A DNA stretch of 47,903 nt, taken from positions 1-47,903 of the forward strand of contig LFST01000011.1 of NCBI GenBank assembly GCA_001513185.1, read 5' to 3'. Positions 8,529-15,905 of this stretch are shown one piece after another (positions within the stretch are counted from its first letter, which is position 1; the number at the start of each line of letters is the position of its first letter). Below the pieces are notes generated by a model. That model ran no database searches. It worked only from the letters and a program-made list of their open reading frames with translations, and was not told the origin of the DNA. Source of the stretch: Candidatus Fermentithermobacillaceae bacterium DTU015 (GTDB taxonomy: Bacteria > Bacillota > Sulfobacillia > Fermentithermobacillales > Fermentithermobacillaceae). A program made the position numbers and the translations under genes.

Positions 8529-8798
8529 TTAACCCTTGTTTGCACCCATTGTTGCCAGTTCGCTCAGGCAGTTGCCACAAACCCGCTTCCCTTTGTATAT
8601 CTCCACTCCGGCGGCGTTGCCGCAAAAGATGCAAGCGGGTTCGTATTTTTTCAGGATTATACTCTCTCCGTCGACATAAATCTCCAAAGAATCCTTCTCG
8701 CCGATGTCGAGAGTGCGACGAAGCTCGATAGGAATGACTACCCTTCCTAGTTCATCGACTTTCCTGACTACTCCGGTTGACTTCATCATCTTGTCCAT
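8529..8798 (-). CDS. abrB: AbrB family transition-state regulator with Cys4 tail
   Basis: The 89-residue product has an N-terminal swapped-hairpin DNA-binding domain almost identical to B. subtilis AbrB (V-R-K-V-D-E-L-G-R-V-V-I-P, then L-E-I-Y-V-D). AbrB represses post-exponential genes until Spo0A relieves it. The short C-terminal half differs from Bacillus AbrB: it has C-I-F-C (about residues 56-59) and C-G-N-C (about 74-77), a likely zinc-binding knuckle seen in many clostridial members. The ATG at 8798 sits only one base after GAGGTG, so the in-frame ATG at 8789, ten bases from that site, may be the true start. The gene is convergent with rsmI, as abrB is in B. subtilis. Confidence 0.9.
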   Translation of the reverse strand: MDKMMKSTGVVRKVDELGRVVIPIELRRTLDIGEKDSLEIYVDGESIILKKYEPACIFCGNAAGVEIYKGKRVCGNCLSELATMGANKG

Positions 8799-9120
8799 TC
8801 ACCTCTCTTCCCAGCCGGCTCCTCTCCAATTTTCGACAATGACCACAAATAATAGATACCAAAGATGCCAGAAAGCGTCAAGATATTTTACAAGAAAAAA
8901 TGGGTAAAAACGTAAAACTTTCATCTTTAGACTTAAAGTGTCAATGCAGGCAAGCTTAAGGGGATGTTACGAGGAGCAGCCTTTATTATAACCCAATATC
9001 CTTGTTAATTGCACATGGAAAAATACCGGTGTGCTCCCGGCTTGCTTCGGGGGTAAGATCAAGGTATAACCGACATATAGATCCACGGCAATTTTGCTTG
9101 CAAGAAGGAAGGCGGTTTAG
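8799..9120. other. Intergenic region, position normally occupied by metG
   Basis: The 322-bp gap between divergent abrB and the MetRS-tail gene contains the abrB promoter candidate and is AT-rich at 8840-8935. No open frame or recognisable remnant of the catalytic part of methionyl-tRNA synthetase was found, although metG occupies this position in B. subtilis. I see no clear promoter for the plus-strand gene. Confidence 0.4.
8854..8882 (-). promoter_or_regulatory. Candidate sigma-A promoter of abrB
   Basis: On the minus strand TTGACG (8882-8877) is followed after 17 bp by TATCTA (8859-8854). The -35 is close to consensus and the -10 is poor (three of six). The spacing and its position about 55 bp upstream of abrB make it the best candidate in this AT-rich gap. 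Confidence 0.35.
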
Positions 9121-9450
9121 ATGAGTGAGCTGATTACGATTGACGAATTCCGGCGGTTGGATCTGAGGGTTGGAGAAGTTACTTCGTGCGAGAAGGTAGA
9201 AGGTACCGACAGGTTGCTTAAACTCACTGTTGACCTGGGTACTGAAACCAGACAGCTGGTTGCAGGCATTGCCCGGCACTATGAGACCGAAAACCTGTTG
9301 GGCAAGCAGATAGTTGTGGTCTGCAACTTGCAGCCTGCGGTGATTAGAGGGGTAGAATCCCAAGGCATGCTCCTGGCTGCCCAAGACGGACAAGTGCTTG
9401 GAGTGCTTACACCTGATCGAAGGGTGCAAAATGGCAGCAAAATATCGTAA
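9121..9450 (+). CDS. Orphan MetRS C-terminal tRNA-binding domain
   Basis: The 109-residue protein is a single EMAPII/Arc1p-type OB-fold tRNA-binding domain. It opens I-T-I-D-E-F and shows the segments L-R-V-G-E-V, L-V-A-G-I-A and R-G-V-E-S-Q-G-M-L-L-A-A, which match the C-terminal dimerisation and tRNA-binding domain of bacterial methionyl-tRNA synthetase. CsaA and Trbp111 are stand-alone relatives. It starts with an ATG after AAGGAAGG and ends inside the tatD start region, exactly where a metG-tatD junction would be. I infer that the catalytic part was lost or moved and this tail remains as a free protein, perhaps acting in trans on MetRS or as a tRNA chaperone. Confidence 0.88.
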   Translation: MSELITIDEFRRLDLRVGEVTSCEKVEGTDRLLKLTVDLGTETRQLVAGIARHYETENLLGKQIVVVCNLQPAVIRGVESQGMLLAAQDGQVLGVLTPDRRVQNGSKIS

Positions 9451-10252
9451 GTCTCGCAAGTCCGGCCCTGGGGCCCAGAAGATTTTTGACACCCATGCCC
9501 ACGTATCCGCCAGGGCTTTCGATCAAGACAGGCAACAGGTGTTGGAGCGTGCCAGGGATCTAGGGATCGTTTTCATGGAAGTGGGTTACGATGAAGAGTC
9601 GTCCCGGAAGAGCGTGGCTTTGGCCGAAAAGATCGGCGGGTTTTGTGCCGTGGGGATCCATCCTCACTATGCCCGGGGAGACGATGACCTTGAAGCCAGA
9701 TGGGCCTACCTGGAAGACCTGGTAACCGGATCTCCCAGGGTAAAGGCCATAGGGGAAATCGGCCTTGATTATTTCCGCAACTTGTCCCCGAAACGCGACC
9801 AGATGGATGCGTTTGTCATGGGTCTGGATTTGGCCAGGCGCCACGGGCTTCCTGTCATCATCCATCAGCGGGACTCTGCCCGTGACGTCGTCTCGATCTT
9901 GGAGCAACATGGCCGTGACATACCCCTCGTGTTCCACTGCTTTTCCGAGGACATTGATTATGCCCGCAGGTGCCTTGACTTGGGAGGATACATTGGTCTA
10001 GGCGGCCCCCTTACCTACCCCAGAAACGGTTATCTCAGGGATATGCTCAAATTCCTGCCCCAAGACAGGCTGTTGGCCGAGACCGATTGTCCATGGCTGC
10101 CTCCACAAAGCAAGCGGGGCAAGCGGAATGAACCTGCTTACATTGTGGAAGTGATACAGACTATGGCTGAGGTTTTGAGGCAATCACCTAACCAGATAAG
10201 CAGACTCACGTTGGACAACGCAGTGCGGGTGTTTGCAATCGGTGAGGAATGA
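9431..10252 (+). CDS. tatD: TatD family metal-dependent DNase/hydrolase
   Basis: The 273-residue TIM-barrel hydrolase matches the YabD/YcfH branch of TatD nucleases, whose members act as 3'-5' exonucleases. Metal ligands are visible: H-A-H (residues 22-24), the Glu of G-E-I-G-L-D-Y (near 116), I-H-Q-R (near 141), F-H-C-F (near 166) and E-T-D-C-P-W (near 217). The ATG at 9431 is preferred to an in-frame TTG at 9398 because GAAGGG lies 6 bases upstream and the family begins shortly before the D-T-H-A-H motif. It overlaps the tRNA-binding-domain gene by 20 bp. The order before yabE is as in B. subtilis. Confidence 0.93.
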   Translation: MAAKYRKSRKSGPGAQKIFDTHAHVSARAFDQDRQQVLERARDLGIVFMEVGYDEESSRKSVALAEKIGGFCAVGIHPHYARGDDDLEARWAYLEDLVTGSPRVKAIGEIGLDYFRNLSPKRDQMDAFVMGLDLARRHGLPVIIHQRDSARDVVSILEQHGRDIPLVFHCFSEDIDYARRCLDLGGYIGLGGPLTYPRNGYLRDMLKFLPQDRLLAETDCPWLPPQSKRGKRNEPAYIVEVIQTMAEVLRQSPNQISRLTLDNAVRVFAIGEE

Positions 10253-10268
10253 TGGTAAAGTCTATCAC

Positions 10269-10277
10269 TGTGGATAA
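10269..10277 (-). promoter_or_regulatory. Exact DnaA-box match upstream of the YabE-like gene
   Basis: TGTGGATAA on the plus strand is the complement of the DnaA-box consensus TTATCCACA. It is alone except for a weak partial match (ATCCACATAA) at 10326-10335. One such 9-mer may arise by chance; it matters mainly with the clusters at 3134-3185 and 31320-31363. Confidence 0.35.
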
Positions 10278-10391
10278 CAGCTACAGGAAGTAACAGGAAG
10301 ACACAAGGATATTTTGGGAAGAAATCCACATAATAATGTACAAGGTAGGAAGACCTGACAATAGTTGGAGTAGAACGGGAAGAGGAAATGT

Positions 10392-11450
10392 GTGTTTTAT
10401 GAGGAATATCCTTGTGGACAATCCGTGTTAGGGGGTGTCTGCTTGCGGAAACCCGGTTTGGTAGAAAGCAAGCGGCATTTGGTGGGGTTGGCAATCATTC
10501 CGGTGGCGGCTCTGGGTGCGATGTGCGTAGGAGTCATATCCGGTTTGGGAACGTACGACATTACGGTATCTGCATGGGACAGGGAGATTTCCCTTTCTAC
10601 GCAGGCAGCTACGGTAGCTGATGTGCTGGCCGCCGTCAACATATCTTTGAGTCCTGGGGACAAGGTGGAGCCATCTCTGGATTCACCTGTGGAAGACGGC
10701 ATGGAAATCAGGGTTGAGAGGGCAACACCTGTATTTGTCCGGTTCCGGGGCAGGACCTTCCCGGTGTTCACCACAGAAGACCAGGTATCACAAATCTTGT
10801 CTGCAGCCCACATCCAGCCTGAGCCGGACGACGTTGTATGTCCTGGTTTGGATGAGACAATTGCCGGCGGTGAGATTATCAGGGTGGCGAAGGTTACATT
10901 CGGCGAAGTTACGGAAGAGCAGGAGATTGCGTTCGATGTGCAGAGGCGGGAAGACAGCTCCCTCGAAGCGGGGCTTTCCAGGGTGTACAAGAGCGGTGTG
11001 CCCGGGCTTGTACAAGTGATCTACCAGGTCAAGTATGAAGACGGCGTAGAGGTATCCCGGGAAGAGAAAGCCAGGAAAATCGTGAGAGATCCGTCTCCCC
11101 AGATCCTGCTTGTAGGGTCCGCCCAGGAAGTGTCCAGAGGAGGGCGGAATATCCGGTTTGAAAGGGCCCTCGAGGTTACAGCGACCGCGTATTGTCCTTG
11201 CGCAAAATGTTGCGGGCCAACTGCGGTGGGCATGACGTCTACAGGGGTACCTGCAGCCAGAGGTGTGATCGCAGTAGATCCCAGGATAATCCCCCTTGGG
11301 ACCAGGGTATATGTAGATGGTTACGGGGAAGCGGTTGCAGCTGATGTGGGTTCGGCCATCAAAGGTCACAAGATCGACGTTTGCTTTGACACCCATGAGG
11401 AAGCGCTGGCATGGGGAGTCAAGAAAACGAAGGTGTATATCCTCAGGTAA
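10392..11450 (+). CDS. yabE: RpfB/YabE-like protein with DUF348, G5 and 3D domains
   Basis: The 352-residue protein is probably a membrane-anchored cell-wall enzyme. A membrane segment (about residues 28-50) is followed by two DUF348 repeats (about 55-165), a G5 domain (about 165-245) and a C-terminal 3D domain (about 260-352). The 3D domain has the double-psi barrel of lytic transglycosylases; its characteristic aspartates are visible in V-D-P-R, A-A-D-V-G and H-K-I-D-V-C-F-D. Such proteins cleave peptidoglycan during growth or spore outgrowth. The start is a GTG after AAGAGGA. The stop codon shares one base with the rsmA start. The gap of 139 bp before it carries a DnaA-box match. Confidence 0.9.
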   Translation: MFYEEYPCGQSVLGGVCLRKPGLVESKRHLVGLAIIPVAALGAMCVGVISGLGTYDITVSAWDREISLSTQAATVADVLAAVNISLSPGDKVEPSLDSPVEDGMEIRVERATPVFVRFRGRTFPVFTTEDQVSQILSAAHIQPEPDDVVCPGLDETIAGGEIIRVAKVTFGEVTEEQEIAFDVQRREDSSLEAGLSRVYKSGVPGLVQVIYQVKYEDGVEVSREEKARKIVRDPSPQILLVGSAQEVSRGGRNIRFERALEVTATAYCPCAKCCGPTAVGMTSTGVPAARGVIAVDPRIIPLGTRVYVDGYGEAVAADVGSAIKGHKIDVCFDTHEEALAWGVKKTKVYILR

Positions 11451-12316
11451 TGAAAAATACTAGCTATAGCCAGATAATAAGGAAGTACGGGGTCAGGCTG
11501 AAAAAGCGCCTAGGGCAGCATTTCATGACTGACCCCAAGCTTTTGTCTGCCATTGCTGCGACTATGGTGCCGGCTGATGACTGGGTGGCCGTGGAAGTAG
11601 GCGCAGGGCTGGGAACCCTCACCAAACAACTGTGCAGCAGGGCCCGGTGGGTGTACGCTTTGGAAATCGACAAAGAACTGGAGCCTGCCGTATCGGACAA
11701 CCTGGCCTGTTTTAGCAACCTAACTTGGATTTGGGGTGACGCCCTCAAATTTGACCTCTCTGGGCAAACCCTCAGGCAAACCTATCCTGCGGCTCCCCTG
11801 GTGTTATGCGGCAACGTGCCCTACTACGTTACGTCTGAGATAGTGTATTCAGCTCTTGTAGGCCGCCCGGCGTGGAACCGGCTTGCGTTTGTGGTCCAGG
11901 ATGAGCTGGGCAGGCGTATGGCTGAACCGCCAGGGTCCCGTGAGTTCGGCCGGCTGTCGCTATGGTGTCAATACAGGGCAAAGGTGAAGGTGGAAAGGAA
12001 GATCCCAAAGGGGGCGTTCCTGCCGCCGCCCAAGGTAGATTCATGTCTGGTCACCATGGAGGTATACGATGAGTTTCCTCTTAACGAGGAAGAAGAACTT
12101 GTGCTCGACGAGATATCAAGAAAAGCCTTTTCACAAAGGCGGAAGACCTTGTTAAATTCCCTGGCGCCCCTGTTTGGCAGCAAACGGAAGCTATTCGAAT
12201 TAGGCGACGAACATGGGGTTGATTTGAGCAAGCGCCCTGAGGATTTGACCATTGACGAGTACGTAACTCTGGCAAGAGCAGCAACTCCTCATATACTGCC
12301 GGATTTACAAGCTTAG
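11450..12316 (+). CDS. rsmA: 16S rRNA dimethyladenosine transferase (KsgA)
   Basis: The 288-residue SAM methyltransferase dimethylates A1518 and A1519 in the 3' hairpin of 16S rRNA late in small-subunit assembly. Visible motifs are K-K-R-L-G-Q-H-F (residues 18-25), the SAM-binding V-E-V-G-A-G-L-G-T-L (48-57), the acidic E-I-D-K-E-L, and the catalytic N-V-P-Y-Y (near 124-128). The ATG at 11450, overlapping the yabE stop as TAATG, is preferred to an ATG at 11411 because family members begin shortly before the K-K-R-L-G-Q motif. The rnmV (RNase M5) gene that separates yabE and ksgA in Bacillus is absent. Confidence 0.95.
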   Translation: MKNTSYSQIIRKYGVRLKKRLGQHFMTDPKLLSAIAATMVPADDWVAVEVGAGLGTLTKQLCSRARWVYALEIDKELEPAVSDNLACFSNLTWIWGDALKFDLSGQTLRQTYPAAPLVLCGNVPYYVTSEIVYSALVGRPAWNRLAFVVQDELGRRMAEPPGSREFGRLSLWCQYRAKVKVERKIPKGAFLPPPKVDSCLVTMEVYDEFPLNEEEELVLDEISRKAFSQRRKTLLNSLAPLFGSKRKLFELGDEHGVDLSKRPEDLTIDEYVTLARAATPHILPDLQA

Positions 12317-12379
12317 GCTTATTGGTACTTCCTGGAAGGTATCGCACAGCCGGCATTTTGACCCTTGTACCTTCATAGG

Positions 12380-12467
12380 CTTGCCGAATTATCATTTTCG
12401 GAATTTTGTGTACAATTGCATAAGTGGTTGAAAAATGATAAAATTAGTCAATAGGAGATTCGGCAAG
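12380..12467. repeat. 10-bp inverted repeat flanking the ykuK promoter
   Basis: CTTGCCGAAT (12380-12389) and ATTCGGCAAG (12458-12467) are exact inverted copies, 68 bp apart, with the candidate promoter between them. The second arm lies close to the TTG start of ykuK. Because the first arm is upstream of the promoter, this would be a DNA-level element such as paired operator sites, not an RNA hairpin of the transcript. Confidence 0.5.
12416..12444 (+). promoter_or_regulatory. Candidate sigma-A promoter of ykuK-veg
   Basis: TTGCAT (12416-12421), 17 bp, TAAAAT (12439-12444). The -10 matches five of six, the -35 only three of six. The surroundings are AT-rich, and the promoter would start transcription about 28 bp before the ykuK TTG codon. 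Confidence 0.45.
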
Positions 12468-12478
12468 GGGGTAAGGCA

Positions 12479-12946
12479 TTGCACTTTATAAATCCCACAA
12501 AGGGATCCATGAGCTTCGATGAAATGTTCCAAGATATCCTTGACTTCATTGCCGAAAATCCTGATTCCCAGTACAAACTTATAGTGGGCAGCGATTCCCA
12601 ATCCAGAGAACAAGTCTGTTTTGTGACCGCGGTTGTGATCCACCACATCGGTAAAGGCGGCAGGTATTACTACACACGCACTTACGTGAGAAAAATGCCC
12701 AGCATTAAGCAGCGAATCTTCTACGAAGCCCATCTGAGTCTGGATATAGCCAGCAAACTGGCAGCCCGCCTGTCGTGTACCGGACATAGCGATCTCAACG
12801 TTGAAATTCACCTTGATGTAGGCAGAAATGGCCAGACAAGGACCATGATAAAAGAACTTGTTGCCCAGATAACCGGCAGCGGGTTTGCTGCCAAGATCAA
12901 GCCTGACGCGTACGGAGCTCAGGTGGCGGACAAACACTCTAAGTAG
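12479..12946 (+). CDS. ykuK: YkuK family RNase H-like protein (DUF458)
   Basis: The 155-residue protein belongs to the YkuK/DUF458 family, predicted to have an RNase H-like fold; no confirmed enzymatic role is known to me. The opening F-I-N-P-T-K-G, the V-G-S-D-S-Q motif (near residues 40-45) and the late D-V-G-R-N-G-Q-T-R segment (near 113-121) are family-typical, and the acidic residues in them fit a metal-binding centre. The start is a TTG after AAGGGGGTAAGG. It sits between rsmA and veg, where Bacillus has yabG. It is probably co-transcribed with veg from the promoter at 12416. Confidence 0.85.
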   Translation: MHFINPTKGSMSFDEMFQDILDFIAENPDSQYKLIVGSDSQSREQVCFVTAVVIHHIGKGGRYYYTRTYVRKMPSIKQRIFYEAHLSLDIASKLAARLSCTGHSDLNVEIHLDVGRNGQTRTMIKELVAQITGSGFAAKIKPDAYGAQVADKHSK

Positions 12947-12965
12947 TCAAAAGGAGGGATAGCGC

Positions 12966-13235
12966 GTGAAGCCGAAAATGACCATAGATTCCATACGTAT
13001 GAAACTCGATTCGCATCTGGGAAAAAGGATCAAAGTTAAAGCCCACGAAGGCCGCAGACGCGTTTCCATCAAGGAAGGTATTTTGGAAAATACCTACCCT
13101 AGCATATTCGTTATAAGGCTGGATGATGAATCTGGATCCGGCCGGGCTGTAACGTGGAGCTATATCGACGTGTTGACAGATTCTGTGGAAATACAGTTCC
13201 TCGATGATGTGCAGGAGGTATCCGCAGACAGTTGA
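12966..13235 (+). CDS. veg: Veg protein
   Basis: This 89-residue basic protein is a Veg homologue (DUF1021). In B. subtilis the abundant Veg protein stimulates biofilm gene expression by opposing SinR and also affects spore outgrowth; no SinR gene is visible here. Family hallmarks are the start M-T-I-D-S-I-R, G-K-R-I-K-V-K-A-H-E-G-R-R-R (near residues 19-32) and S-Y-I-D-V-L-T (near 61-67). GTG start after AAAGGAGGG. Its place directly downstream of the rsmA region matches the Bacillus order. Confidence 0.92.
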   Translation: MKPKMTIDSIRMKLDSHLGKRIKVKAHEGRRRVSIKEGILENTYPSIFVIRLDDESGSGRAVTWSYIDVLTDSVEIQFLDDVQEVSADS

Positions 13236-13303
13236 CTCCGGGCCGGTGGCTCCGATGGCATATACGGCATACGGACGTCGTGATAAGATTCCAGATGGTT
13301 CAG

Positions 13304-14686
13304 CTAGCCGGTATCCCGTGATTCAAGGTGGAGTGTTTCTGCTTGGGTGAGCACTGAGTAAGCATGCACGGCTTTTTCCCACTCAGAGGCTTGCGGCGGT
13401 TTGCCCGAGTAGTGACATCTGCAGAACAGCTCGGTTATGTAGCTAAACGCCTCACGCCCTTCTTGGGAGGGCACATGCTTCAAGATACTTCCAAGGTACT
13501 CCAGCGGGGTTTGGCTTTGCTCCCGGGGGTGCACCCGCTTGCTTAGCAGTTCCAACGACCGCATGTATAGCTCCTGGATGGTTCTTGGTTCGTTGGACAA
13601 TATCGAACCCAGCGCCTTGGTCACACCCGATCTCACCCGCGCCAACATTTCATCCATGGAGCTCTTCGCCCATTCCCTGAATGCGTCTTTTTCCAGCAAA
13701 CTGGTCCTGGTCTCTTTTAGCTGGGATTCTTGAGGTTTCAAAGGACCCCGCTTGAGCACGAACCGCCATATCAGCCAAAGCGCGGCCGCCACTGCTAAGC
13801 CGGTCAAAACCGCATGGGCCCATGGAGGCAGCTGGACGAGTTCGGAGGCTTGTTCTTCCAGCTGTTCAAGCAGCTGCTTGCGGAGGGGCGGAATTCCTTG
13901 GCTTTCCCGGGTGTTCAGTTGGAGCCTTTCCCGCAGGCGCATCACCAGCCATTCTGCAATCCAGGCAATGGGTATGACCATGTAGATGATTATGGTACTT
14001 ATGATATCCCACACTCTTGATACCACTTGGCTTATGAAGGATACTGCCCCGGGTACACCCATCGATGCAAACGCAGCTATTGTAAGCGCCAGGGCCAAGA
14101 ATCCGGCACCTCCCGCGGCCCAGTACCGGCGTTGCCCAGGGTGTACCGTGCTGAGCACTTGCCGCTGGCGTACCAAAGCAACGTCCAGTGTGGATAACAG
14201 GGCGAATATCAGGGCGCCTGATGCCAGGTTTACGCTGCGGGATACCCTAAACGATGCAACCAGGGCCAGGATCAAGGTGCCTGCCAAAGCATTGTGTTGG
14301 GAAATCACCAGACTGGATGAACGCGCCCGGTTGATCCCCTGGACCGAGCATAGCGCCCACAGCAGGAGGTATAGAGGCACCTCGGCTGATATGGTGATAT
14401 CCCAGGAGAGGCCCCCGGGCTTTAGCCACACAATTACCAGGAAGATGCCGGATGTCACAATGGGGCTGAGCCAGCCAAGGAGCACTAAGTGATTACGGTG
14501 CCCGGGGTCTGCTTTCCGGGTGAGACGATCCAACCCATATCCCCATGCAAAACTCACGCCGCTCGCTATGAACACCCATGGGGTGGTGCCGGCAATCCCA
14601 AAGGCTTCCAGGAAGGCGGCGCACACGTACCCCCAGAAGACCGCCGTAAGCCCGGTACCCAGCAGGAGGTCAGCCAATACGCTCAA
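13304..14686 (-). CDS. DUF4129 multi-pass membrane protein
   Basis: The 460-residue protein has about eight to nine predicted membrane segments, the last at about residues 310-330. A cytoplasmic C-terminal DUF4129 domain follows, recognisable by I-Q-E-L-Y, Q-T-P-L-E-Y and a terminal Arg/Tyr-type segment. In related operons (MoxR-DUF58-TgpA) the third gene also carries a transglutaminase domain between membrane part and DUF4129; I see no Cys-His-Asp transglutaminase core here. The start is set at the TTG 14686 because an AGGAGGTGG lies six bases before it, giving a 17-bp overlap with the DUF58 gene. The longer frame from ATG 14782 would overlap by 113 bp. Role unknown, perhaps envelope or polysaccharide assembly. 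Confidence 0.75.
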   Translation of the reverse strand: MSVLADLLLGTGLTAVFWGYVCAAFLEAFGIAGTTPWVFIASGVSFAWGYGLDRLTRKADPGHRNHLVLLGWLSPIVTSGIFLVIVWLKPGGLSWDITISAEVPLYLLLWALCSVQGINRARSSSLVISQHNALAGTLILALVASFRVSRSVNLASGALIFALLSTLDVALVRQRQVLSTVHPGQRRYWAAGGAGFLALALTIAAFASMGVPGAVSFISQVVSRVWDIISTIIIYMVIPIAWIAEWLVMRLRERLQLNTRESQGIPPLRKQLLEQLEEQASELVQLPPWAHAVLTGLAVAAALWLIWRFVLKRGPLKPQESQLKETRTSLLEKDAFREWAKSSMDEMLARVRSGVTKALGSILSNEPRTIQELYMRSLELLSKRVHPREQSQTPLEYLGSILKHVPSQEGREAFSYITELFCRCHYSGKPPQASEWEKAVHAYSVLTQAETLHLESRDTG

Positions 14687-15905
14687 ACCCAACCACCTCC
14701 TGGCATCCCTGTCCGGGGGCCTCCCGGCACAGGTAAATTGGGATCCGCCCTGCAAGCCGGCGGCAAGCTTCTCCTGTGGCATCAGATGGCCGCACCAAGA
14801 TCACAGCTAGCGGATATCCCGCGTCTGCCAATGCCAGCAGGTGTTCGCAGTCTGCTTGGGATATATGGGGCATGACGGCGGCCACTCTGGTGTTCTTGTC
14901 TATCTTGTATCTAAGCTGCTTTAAGGTGGTTGTAAAGGGCATCCAGGGCAGGCTTACCTGAGCCAAGGCTTCAAGGATCCGCCTGAGGTGGCCTTGGGAC
15001 AGCCCAGGCCCTATGAACAGGGAACCCCTGTCTCTGCCCATTGAATTGGCGGCAAGCCCGAAGGCGGTTCCCGTCCGGAGTATGGCGGAACACAGAGACG
15101 CAGCGATGGTCACGGCATCTTCCAGGGCGCGGGAGTCTATTCCCTGCCAGAAGTGGTCGGAGGTAGACAGGTTGAGGGCTACCAGCACTTTTGATTGCAT
15201 GGTTGGCTCCAGCACCTTGACTTGGAGCTCCCCTTTCCTGGCAGTGGCCTTCCATGCAATCTGATTAGCTGGGGCGTGGGCGTCGTACTCCCGGGTGCCT
15301 GCGTAAGTTAAGGGATCCTGATAGAGCCATCCGCTGGCCGGCGCGGTGCCGAAAGGTGATGTGTTCAGCCACGGCAGCCCTTCAACCGGCAATACTTTAG
15401 GATAGACGGTTAGGGTGTTTGTTCCCGTAGTCACCGTGCTGGAGGAGCCGAGCCCTAAGGGGTCAGCTGCCGTAAGTTTTACAGGGCCCAGCTTGAAAAC
15501 TCCCCGCTTTACACACGATACCTCAAACGTTCGCTCGACCCTTTCGAACCATTTGAGGTGGACTATGTTGGTAAACGCGGCCCTTCCCGGCACTGAAGGA
15601 GCTAGAGACAAACCGCCGAGGGACCCGTCGCCGGGGAATTCATCGTCGCACTTGAGCCAGAACACTGGCAGGGGCTTGCGGTTTTCTATCCGGATTTTAA
15701 GGGTCACAGTATCGCCCACAAAACACTCACGGGGCTCGGTCTTGCGGGTGTAAACCAAATGCTTGGTGGCGCTCTTGGCGTACCAGTGCGCCAGCACCGC
15801 CCCCAAAGCTAGATATACCCCTGACATCAGTATAAACGGGGCATCGGCTATAAGCCCTAAAGCCATTATGGATATTCCACAAGCAACTACTGTCTTGCTG
15901 CTCAT
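14670..15905 (-). CDS. DUF58 domain protein
   Basis: The 411-residue protein has two N-terminal membrane segments (about residues 5-40), a beta-rich region with an extracellular-like character (about 55-170) and the DUF58 domain, marked by G-T-R-E-Y-D-A-H-A-P and I-A-W-K-A-T-A-R-K-G (near residues 210-235). DUF58 proteins have a vWA-like fold and are paired with MoxR AAA+ ATPases, which are thought to act as chaperones on them. The ATG overlaps the moxR stop as ATGA, and the gene overlaps the DUF4129 gene downstream. It forms a three-gene operon read away from the protease gene. Confidence 0.87.
   Translation of the reverse strand: MSSKTVVACGISIMALGLIADAPFILMSGVYLALGAVLAHWYAKSATKHLVYTRKTEPRECFVGDTVTLKIRIENRKPLPVFWLKCDDEFPGDGSLGGLSLAPSVPGRAAFTNIVHLKWFERVERTFEVSCVKRGVFKLGPVKLTAADPLGLGSSSTVTTGTNTLTVYPKVLPVEGLPWLNTSPFGTAPASGWLYQDPLTYAGTREYDAHAPANQIAWKATARKGELQVKVLEPTMQSKVLVALNLSTSDHFWQGIDSRALEDAVTIAASLCSAILRTGTAFGLAANSMGRDRGSLFIGPGLSQGHLRRILEALAQVSLPWMPFTTTLKQLRYKIDKNTRVAAVMPHISQADCEHLLALADAGYPLAVILVRPSDATGEACRRLAGRIPIYLCREAPGQGCQEVVGFERIG

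Noticed and set aside
10788-11396. 202-codon open frame antisense to the YabE-like gene
   Set aside because: Shadow of a conserved G5/3D-domain gene; composition is that of a reverse-frame translation.
12335-12374. GAAGGTA/TACCTTC pair after rsmA as a terminator
   Set aside because: Seven pairs with a 26-nt loop and no T run are too weak.
12392-12937. 181-codon minus-strand open frame
   Set aside because: Shadow of ykuK, whose family motifs are on the plus strand.
14189-14197. Exact DnaA-box 9-mer inside the DUF4129 gene
   Set aside because: Single occurrence within coding sequence without neighbours; chance is the simpler explanation.
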